The notes below the pieces were generated by a model that was not told where the DNA came from, searched no databases, and saw only the letters and a list, made by a program, of their open reading frames with translations. A stretch of 5,282 bases of DNA from Dehalococcoidia bacterium CG2_30_46_19. GTDB lineage: Bacteria; Chloroflexota; Dehalococcoidia; GIF9; AB-539-J10. Position numbers and translations under genes: made by a program. Location of the stretch: NCBI GenBank assembly GCA_001872925.1, contig MNYD01000038.1:1-5282 (forward strand), given 5' to 3'. Every line of letters begins with the position of its first letter. The first letter of the stretch is position 1. Of this stretch, positions 1 to 4,336 are shown in pieces.

Positions 1-1
1 T

Positions 2-100
2 GAGGATGAATATAGAGGAAATTGTGAGTGTGGTCATAAATGGTTTTTAAAAGAGTTAACAGAGGCATTAGCAGAAATTGATGATGGAGAAAGACTATAG
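2..100 (+). CDS. C-terminal fragment of an unidentified protein
   Basis: An open frame enters from the left edge and ends at TAG 98-100, giving about 32 residues. It contains a short Cys-rich stretch (CECGHKW) followed by an acidic helix-like tail ending in DDGERL. The C-x-C pair could be part of a metal site, but too little is visible to name a family. Two adjacent ATG codons in another frame (81 and 84) overlap its end, which would suit a translationally coupled next gene, but that frame closes at TAA 105-107. The reading frame is plausible but short, and the rest of the gene lies outside the window. Confidence 0.4.
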   Translation, partial: EDEYRGNCECGHKWFLKELTEALAEIDDGERL

Positions 101-155
101 AGACTAAATATTCAGAGAACCAAAAAAGCGGGAAAGAACACCTGCACACGTCCAT

Positions 156-491
156 TTGATTGTGGAGATGTATGTTAAGCACGCTTTCAATCCATCGCTG
201 ACTCTAAAATTAAGAGACCACATTCTTACAATGCTTAGTCAGATTAGACCTGTGAATTCGTTCCCGCCTACTCTCCAGTTTTTCAAACCTGAACACGTTG
301 AGCCATTCAAAGAATTAGATAAAGTTGGAGAATTTACAGTTGAATTCTTGCTTATTGCAATAGAACTTGTGGCAATACAGGAAAAGACCAATTATCCAAC
401 AGGAACTGTAACTGAGAATTTATATAAGAATTTTGGGGTTAAAGATAGGTTTTCAGTAATTCAAAGCTCGGTATGGAAAGGTAAAAAGTGA
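156..491 (+). CDS. Hypothetical protein, possibly a 5'-broken gene
   Basis: I do not recognise this 111-residue protein. It is AT-rich and mixed in charge, with no signal peptide. A hydrophobic stretch in the middle (EFLLIAIELVAI) is too short and too flanked by acidic residues to be a clear membrane segment. The start is uncertain: TTG 156 gives the longest form and ATG 168 is the first in-frame ATG, but neither has a Shine-Dalgarno sequence. The same frame is open back to 108 with protein-like content (for example PKKRERTPAHVHL), then meets TAA 105-107, and before that ATG 81/84 overlaps the previous gene. The real gene may therefore have started at 81 or 84 and been interrupted by a nonsense codon. 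It lies just upstream of an attC-like site and is probably the gene, or one of two genes, of the preceding integron cassette. Confidence 0.5.
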   Translation: MIVEMYVKHAFNPSLTLKLRDHILTMLSQIRPVNSFPPTLQFFKPEHVEPFKELDKVGEFTVEFLLIAIELVAIQEKTNYPTGTVTENLYKNFGVKDRFSVIQSSVWKGKK

Positions 492-496
492 TATGG

Positions 497-512
497 GAAG
501 TAATGTTACTTC
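497..512 (+). other. Short perfect inverted repeat after the ORF
   Basis: GAAGTAA and TTACTTC form a 7-base perfect inverted repeat separated by TG, beginning six bases after the stop codon at 491. As RNA it could fold into a small hairpin with an effective loop of about four bases. It is AT-rich and no T-tract follows (the next bases are TAATAAGAAAAG), so it is not a convincing intrinsic terminator. It could protect the mRNA 3' end or have no function. Confidence 0.3.
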
Positions 513-535
513 TAATAAGAAAAGCCCACCGCATT

Positions 536-625
536 GCCTAACACAGCATAAAAGGTTCGTGCCTTACGGCACTCACCCAAATCCTTCGCTAACGCAGGAC
601 TTCTTTTATGCTGGGACCGTTAGAT
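536..625 (+). other. attC-like integron recombination site (first)
   Basis: The left box GCCTAAC (536-542) fits the RYYYAAC consensus and the right box GTTAGAT (619-625) fits GTTRRRY, in the usual orientation relative to the genes. Between them, CAGCATAAAAG (544-554) pairs perfectly over 11 bases with CTTTTATGCTG (603-613). One unpaired base on the left and five on the right separate this stem from the boxes, as in an attC unpaired central spacer. The interior holds two small hairpins: GTGCC/GGCAC around TTAC (559-572), flanked by GGT-tc and tc-ACC, and CCT..GC/GC..AGG around TAAC (583-598). The 90-base length is normal for attC. Cleavage between G619 and T620 would be expected. Box sequences plus the stem make this a strong call from sequence; recombination activity is inferred. 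Confidence 0.8.
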
Positions 626-2360
626 GAAATTGCACCCGATTGCTATAAATAATGAAGGAGTGGAGTTTCAGGTGGAACGCCGTAACCAGCGGGAATATTC
701 GCCAGAGGAGAACTCAGTAGGATTTGTCTTCTGTCTTTCTATAGATCTGATTGGTTCGACAGAAGCCGGGCTAAAACTCACTACACAAAGGCTGGACAGC
801 TTCAATATATCATTAGTAAACCAAATCCGGCCTCATCTCGAAAAGTTAGGTTTGACTGATGCTTCAACAAAGTTCACTGGTGATGGCTGGCTGGTGATGA
901 CCGAAAAAGGGAAGAAAGTTCCTGCCTTATGCTGTCTTGCAACTATTATGGCTAATAGATTTCAGGACGAAATGAGCCAGAAAACTGGAATCGCCAAAGA
1001 TAACATACCTTCACTCCGTCTCGCCATCTGCTCCGGCCGAGATATACGTGTTGAACTGCCAGACGGGCGCAAAGATTGGGTAGGTGACAGCGCTCGAAAG
1101 GCGGTGCGTGCATCTGGATATTGTATGCCCAACGAGATACTTATCGACGGATCTGTCCGCTCCTGGGTTTTACGGGACTTCAATATCAAGTCCGCAAATG
1201 TCGAACAACGTCCCCCAGAGTATCGGCCTAAGAGGATGGAGGAGTACTTTACACTGCACGTTTTGGGAGAACTAAAACCAGAGGTCGCTGTAGACTCAGA
1301 AGCTCCCGAATACTTTGTTTACACTCTTGGCGTTATCGGAAAAGTGAAAGAGGCCCAAATGGTTGGTAAGCAGGTTTCAGAACGTCTAGGGGATAAAGCT
1401 AGCAAGCTAGGTATTGCTGAAACAGAAGCCCTCCAAGCAATCTTGCAAAGTTGGAATCGACTTATGGCAAGCCTTCCCGACTATTCAAGCGCGCTTGAGA
1501 TCTTAAAGAGCATCCAAGCCGCCGGGTTAGACCCTGACGTAGTCACTTACAGCACGCTCATCAACAAGGCTCCCGACTATGATACAGCCAAGGCCTGGGT
1601 GGACACCATGCAGAAGGAGGGCATCCAGCCTAACGTAGTCACTTACAGCATGCTCATCGACAAGGCTCCCGACTATGATACAGCCAAGGCCTGGGTGGAC
1701 ACCATGCAGAAGGAGGGCATCCAGCCTAACGTAGTCACTTACAACACGCTCATCAACAAGGCTCCCGACTATGATACAGCCAAGGCTTGGGTGGACACCA
1801 TGCAGAAGGAGGGCATCCAGCCTGACGTAGTCACTTACAACACGCTCATCAACAAGGCTCCCGACTATGATACAGCCAAGGCCTGGGTGGACACCATGCA
1901 GAAGGAGGGCATCCAGCCTGACGTAGTCACTTACAACACGCTATTTAGTAAAGACCTTTCAAGGAAATCGGCCGATGATATTCTTGAGTGGTATTTAGCT
2001 CAAAAATACCATCCCGATGAACCCACCCAGGCTGCAATAGCTACCTATCGAAAGATCCACCACATTGATCAAGCACTTCGTCTAACGTTGGACTATCCGC
2101 ACCTACAAGCGGCTCGCAAATTGTTCCGGGAGCACGACGAGGAAGCGCTCGCATACTTTAGAGGCATCTCCGATAACGATCCGCAGCACCCAAACGCTGA
2201 CTACGCGTTAGGTGTTGCCCTCATGGAACTTGGGAGACAAGTCCAGGCGCAACCGCACTTAAAGAGAGCCTTTAAACTCGCTACAGCGCCACCTAGGAAG
2301 GCGTTAATAAAGGAATGGCTTCGCCAAATAGACGCAAACTGTCTCGGAAGCGATCAGTGA
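624..2360 (+). CDS. Class III nucleotide-cyclase-like domain fused to PPR-like and TPR-like repeats
   Basis: The protein has 578 residues and no signal peptide or membrane segment, so it is probably cytosolic. Residues about 32-225 resemble a class III adenylate/guanylate cyclase domain: SIDLIGST carries the first metal Asp (D41), KFTGDG carries the second (D87) with a substrate-type Lys (K83), then RLAICSG and GDSARKAVR lead to NEILID (170-175). In GDSARKAVR the usual catalytic Asn is replaced by Arg158, while the following Arg (R162) is present, so cyclase activity is uncertain. A linker with a degenerate repeat (about 273-305) precedes four 32-residue PPR-like repeats (306-433), each beginning VVTY and ending GIQPN or GIQPD, and a partial fifth. 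Residues 506-553 look TPR-like. ATG 624 lies inside the attC right box without a Shine-Dalgarno; GTG 672, 11 bases after AAGGAG (655-660), is an alternative start. Known family roles suggest cyclic-nucleotide signalling controlled by RNA or protein binding. The actual function is unknown. Confidence 0.8.
   Translation: MKLHPIAINNEGVEFQVERRNQREYSPEENSVGFVFCLSIDLIGSTEAGLKLTTQRLDSFNISLVNQIRPHLEKLGLTDASTKFTGDGWLVMTEKGKKVPALCCLATIMANRFQDEMSQKTGIAKDNIPSLRLAICSGRDIRVELPDGRKDWVGDSARKAVRASGYCMPNEILIDGSVRSWVLRDFNIKSANVEQRPPEYRPKRMEEYFTLHVLGELKPEVAVDSEAPEYFVYTLGVIGKVKEAQMVGKQVSERLGDKASKLGIAETEALQAILQSWNRLMASLPDYSSALEILKSIQAAGLDPDVVTYSTLINKAPDYDTAKAWVDTMQKEGIQPNVVTYSMLIDKAPDYDTAKAWVDTMQKEGIQPNVVTYNTLINKAPDYDTAKAWVDTMQKEGIQPDVVTYNTLINKAPDYDTAKAWVDTMQKEGIQPDVVTYNTLFSKDLSRKSADDILEWYLAQKYHPDEPTQAAIATYRKIHHIDQALRLTLDYPHLQAARKLFREHDEEALAYFRGISDNDPQHPNADYALGVALMELGRQVQAQPHLKRAFKLATAPPRKALIKEWLRQIDANCLGSDQ
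1533..1942 (+). repeat. 96-bp tandem repeat encoding 32-residue PPR-like units
   Basis: The sequence ACGTAGTCACTTACA recurs at 1537, 1633, 1729, 1825 and 1921, always 96 bases apart, giving about 4.3 copies. The units are in frame and differ at only a few bases, mostly AGC/AAC (Ser/Asn), ACG/ATG, AAC/GAC and TAAC/TGAC, plus one synonymous GCC/GCT. Near identity at synonymous positions points to recent duplication or gene conversion. Copy number may vary between strains or be misassembled from short reads. Confidence 0.97.
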
Positions 2361-2416
2361 TGAACTCCTAATCTCTCTACCATCCTGGTCGCTGGCAAGG
2401 ACGGGGCCGCAACTTC

Positions 2417-2494
2417 ATCTAACAGCGTGTTTGCGGTTCGCTTCGCTCACCCAAATGCCTTCGGCAGGCTTCACAAACATGAAAAACGTCATCT
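2417..2494 (+). other. attC-like site (second) with non-consensus right box
   Basis: The left box ATCTAAC (2417-2423) fits RYYYAAC. An outer stem pairs CGTGTTTG (2426-2433) with CAAACATG (2474-2481), all Watson-Crick except one G-T pair. Inside, GGT-tc-GC-ttc-GC-tc-ACC (2435-2451), then CAAAT, then GCCT/AGGC (2457-2469) repeat the plan of the first site, and the string CTCACCCAAAT is shared exactly. Six bases after the stem, where GTTRRRY is expected, the sequence is GTCATCT (2488-2494), so the right box is degenerate. This is expected if the following DNA is not a cassette. The structure and shared motif support the call; the exact right end is inferred. Confidence 0.65.
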
Positions 2495-2521
2495 GAAATC
2501 GTGAAAAGAAGGTTAGGGAGT

Positions 2522-2550
2522 TTTACAGCCTTCGGTGACAGGAGTAGAGT
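2522..2550 (+). promoter_or_regulatory. Putative sigma70-type promoter for the right-hand gene cluster
   Basis: TTTACA (2522-2527) matches five of six bases of the -35 consensus. After a 17-base spacer, TAGAGT (2545-2550) matches four of six bases of the -10 consensus. Transcription would begin near 2557, giving a very short leader that just includes the ribosome binding site AAGGACGAGG (2559-2568) of the gene at 2572. The position, after the cassette and before a co-directional cluster, makes biological sense, but such matches also occur by chance. Confidence 0.3.
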
Positions 2551-2571
2551 GATTTTCTAAGGACGAGGTAT

Positions 2572-3237
2572 ATGCCTGAAAAAGTCATCTTCGGGTGGAG
2601 CGGTGGCAAGGACAGCACTTCGGCGCTTTACGAGGTTCGGAAAAGCCGTGACTATGAAGTAATATCGCTTCTGACAGCTATCAGGGAAGAGTATGACAGG
2701 GTAAGCCTGCACGGTGTAAGACGCAGCATGATAGAACGTCAGGCTGAATGTCTTGGCTTGCCGTTGTATGAAGTGTTCGTTTCCCAGGGTGAGTTTACCC
2801 AGGATTACGAGTCCAAAATGATGGATGCTTCTCTTGAATTCCGAAACAAGGGTATCACCTCGGTGGTTTTCGGGGATATTTTCTTTACCGATATAAGGAA
2901 ATATCGAGAGGAGAACCTGGCAAAGATAGGAATGAAAGGGATTTTCCCTCTGTGGGGAAAGAATAGCGCTGAGCTTGTCCGGGCATTTATAAATTCAGGC
3001 TTCAAGGCCATCACCACCTGTGTCGACTCAAAGGTCCTCGATAAAACATTCGTGGGCAAGATGATTGATAAGGATTTCTTAGCCGAACTCCCAGCCAATG
3101 TTGACCCGTGCGGTGAAAACGGTGAATTTCATTCATTTGTATTCGATGGTCCAGTATTCAAAACCAGAGTGCGGTATACTACAGGAGAAATTGTGTTAAG
3201 AGACTCATTTTACTTTTGTGATTTGCTACCTGTTTAA
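2572..3237 (+). CDS. DUF71/Dph6-like ATP pyrophosphatase (diphthine--ammonia ligase family)
   Basis: This 221-residue protein has the N-type ATP pyrophosphatase P-loop SGGKDS at residues 10-15 near its start, and the family's C-terminal signature CGENGEFHSFVFDGP at 180-194. The length matches single-domain DUF71 (ATP_bind_4) proteins. In archaea and eukaryotes the relative Dph6 uses ATP and ammonia to amidate diphthine on elongation factor 2, releasing AMP and PPi. Bacteria lack that modification, so the substrate here is unknown and the database-style name diphthine--ammonia ligase should not be taken literally. Conserved ATP-binding residues suggest an active cytosolic adenylating enzyme. 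The start is well supported: AAGGA and GAGG (2559-2568) stand just upstream of ATG 2572. It is the first gene after the cassette junction, and a 63-bp gap separates it from the zinc-ribbon gene. Confidence 0.85.
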   Translation: MPEKVIFGWSGGKDSTSALYEVRKSRDYEVISLLTAIREEYDRVSLHGVRRSMIERQAECLGLPLYEVFVSQGEFTQDYESKMMDASLEFRNKGITSVVFGDIFFTDIRKYREENLAKIGMKGIFPLWGKNSAELVRAFINSGFKAITTCVDSKVLDKTFVGKMIDKDFLAELPANVDPCGENGEFHSFVFDGPVFKTRVRYTTGEIVLRDSFYFCDLLPV

Positions 3238-3300
3238 AAAGGGTGTTTTTGCCACTTCTCACAATTTGGGCTACGATGAAGATGAAAGGAGAAATAGACG

Positions 3301-3537
3301 ATGTTTGATAAATGCCCGGGAGCAGCTAATATACGAACACCCACACTTGAAATAAAGAAGTGCCCTCAATGTGGCGAAGAGGTAGAAATTTTCTCTAACG
3401 AGATGCAGGTGAAATGCAGCAATTGTGGACTTACAATTTACAATGACCTGGAGTCCTGCGTGCAATGGTGCAAGTATGCCAGAGAATGCGTTGGAGAAGA
3501 ACTCTATAAGAAGTTGAAGAAGAAGGAAACACCATGA
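3301..3537 (+). CDS. Small zinc-ribbon protein with eight cysteines
   Basis: The 78-residue protein contains a four-Cys zinc ribbon, CPQC (21-24) and CSNC (39-42), separated by a short beta-rich stretch (EVEIFSNEMQVK). A second cysteine cluster follows in SCVQWCKYARECVG (C53, C57, C63), and C5 lies in the N-terminal KCPG. The second group could hold another metal ion or cluster; this is inference. The Lys-rich tail (LKKKETP) could contact nucleic acid. I recognise the general layout as that of small conserved proteins in anaerobic bacteria and archaea, but no function is established that I can cite. AAAGGAG (3285-3291) lies nine bases before ATG 3301 and supports the start. Its stop codon overlaps the ATG of a tiny downstream ORF. 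Confidence 0.8.
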   Translation: MFDKCPGAANIRTPTLEIKKCPQCGEEVEIFSNEMQVKCSNCGLTIYNDLESCVQWCKYARECVGEELYKKLKKKETP

Positions 3538-3605
3538 GTGGGGTATTTGGTAAAAAGGTAAGGAAGCCGCAGGTTGCCAATCATTTGAACGGGGGTATTG
3601 CTTAG
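3534..3605 (+). CDS. Possible 23-residue ORF, perhaps the remnant of a lost gene
   Basis: ATG 3534 overlaps the TGA of the zinc-ribbon gene in the ATGA arrangement typical of translationally coupled genes. The frame reads MSGVFGKKVRKP, continues through a mixed segment and stops at TAG 3603-3605, 25 bases before the racemase ATG. The upstream GAAGAAGGAAAC (about 3519-3530) could serve as ribosome binding site. The peptide is basic and has no domain I recognise. It could be a genuine small protein, the 5' remnant of a deleted gene, or chance. Confidence 0.3.
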   Translation: MSGVFGKKVRKPQVANHLNGGIA

Positions 3606-3630
3606 CGCAATTTAAACGAGAAGGGCAAAT

Positions 3631-4327
3631 ATGAAAACAATTGGATTAATCGGGGGGATGAGCTGGGAGTCAACAGCAGGAATATTATCGAATTATAAAT
3701 GAAGTGGTGAAGGAAAGGCTGGGCGGGGTTCATTCAGCTAAGATAGTGATGTATAGCGTTGATTTTAAGGAAATTAGAGAGCTCCAACTTGAAGCAAGGT
3801 GGGACGAGACCACAAATTTGATGATAGATGCTGCCCGGCGAGTGGAAAGAGGTGGCGCCGATTTTGTTCTGATTTGCACCAATACCATGCATGAGATGGC
3901 AGAAGAAGTTGAAGCAAGCATAAGTATTCCCCTGCTGCATATCGCTGATGTTACCGCTGAAAGGATTATTTCCTCGGGCTTGAAAAAGGTTGGGCTCTTG
4001 GGCTCCGCATTTACTATGGAGCAGGATTTTTACAAAGGGCGTTTGATAGATAAATATGGCCTTGAGGTTGTAATTCCAAGCCAAATTGAGCGCCAAGTGG
4101 TCGACAATATAATTTTTAACGAGCTATGCTTAGGAGAAATAAAGGACTCATCAAGGGAGCAAATTGAAACAATAATGGGAAATCTCGTTGATGATGGCGC
4201 TCAAGGAATCATCCTGGGCTGCACGGAGTTGCCTTCCCTGATAAAGCAAAAAGATTGTTCTGTTCCCCTTTTTGATACTACAGCAATACATGCTAAGGCG
4301 GCTGCTGAATATGCTTTCAGGAATTAG
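3631..4327 (+). pseudogene. Aspartate/glutamate racemase family gene (YgeA/RacX type) split by a +1 frameshift
   Basis: ATG 3631, preceded by GAGAAGGG (3618-3625), begins MKTIGLIGGMSWEST, the classic N-terminus of PLP-independent aspartate/glutamate racemases. After codon 16 (GCA 3676-3678) this frame runs to TGA 3700-3702. Dropping one G of 3679-3680 continues directly into EYYRIINEVVKERLGG and the long downstream frame, giving a 231-residue protein of normal family length. Both catalytic cysteines are present: ICTNTMH (about C81) and ILGCTEL (about C196). Such enzymes interconvert L- and D-amino acids by two-base cysteine catalysis; relatives YgeA and RacX are broad-specificity. A truncated product from GTG 3704 would lack the N-terminal substrate-binding segment. 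The extra base may be a true mutation or a sequencing error; the rest of the frame shows no decay, which favours error or a very recent event. The patatin gene follows after nine bases. Confidence 0.88.
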
Positions 4328-4336
4328 GGGGGTTAA

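Larger units (their letters stand above)
620..2488 (+). mobile_element. Integron gene cassette carrying the cyclase-PPR gene
   Basis: This is the segment between the two predicted cleavage points G619^T620 and G2488^T2489, about 1.87 kb, which is long for a cassette. It carries one gene in the standard orientation with its attC-like site at the 3' end. The left edge TTAGATGAA plus the preceding G (619-628) is the exact reverse complement of TTCATCTAAC at the left box of the distal site (2414-2423), a 10-base match. Joining the two ends in a circle would therefore rebuild a well-paired attC. No integrase or attI is visible, so the segment may belong to the far end of an array or to an integrase-less cassette cluster. 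The exact right boundary is less certain than the left. Confidence 0.65.

Noticed and set aside
175..181. GTTAAGC matching GTTRRRY as a possible left edge of the first cassette
   Set aside because: It lies inside the 156-491 reading frame with no partner RYYYAAC box or stem, and the first site's left box predicts GTTAGGC instead.
962..1189. 75-codon minus-strand frame, and an overlapping plus-strand frame at 1084-1275
   Set aside because: Both sit inside the cyclase-like domain of the 624-2360 gene in other frames and have no ribosome binding site or domain signal.
1533..1942. Regular direct repeats as a CRISPR array
   Set aside because: Units are 96 bp, contiguous, in frame and nearly identical throughout, with no variable spacers; they encode protein repeats.
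3236..3250. AAAAA-GGGTG-TTTTT after the DUF71 gene as a terminator
   Set aside because: The stem would be five A-T pairs only, with no GC-rich core, so it is unlikely to stop transcription.
3597..3611. ATTGC/GCAAT inverted repeat before the racemase
   Set aside because: Only five base pairs and no T-tract beyond TTT; likely chance.
3734..4096. 120-codon open frame on the minus strand
   Set aside because: It lies antisense inside the racemase frame, whose family motifs and catalytic cysteines are clear. The antisense protein has no recognisable features.
3704..4327. Racemase read as an intact gene starting at GTG 3704
   Set aside because: The family N-terminus MKTIGLIGGMSWEST is present upstream in another frame behind a good ribosome binding site, so the short form is a product of the frameshift.
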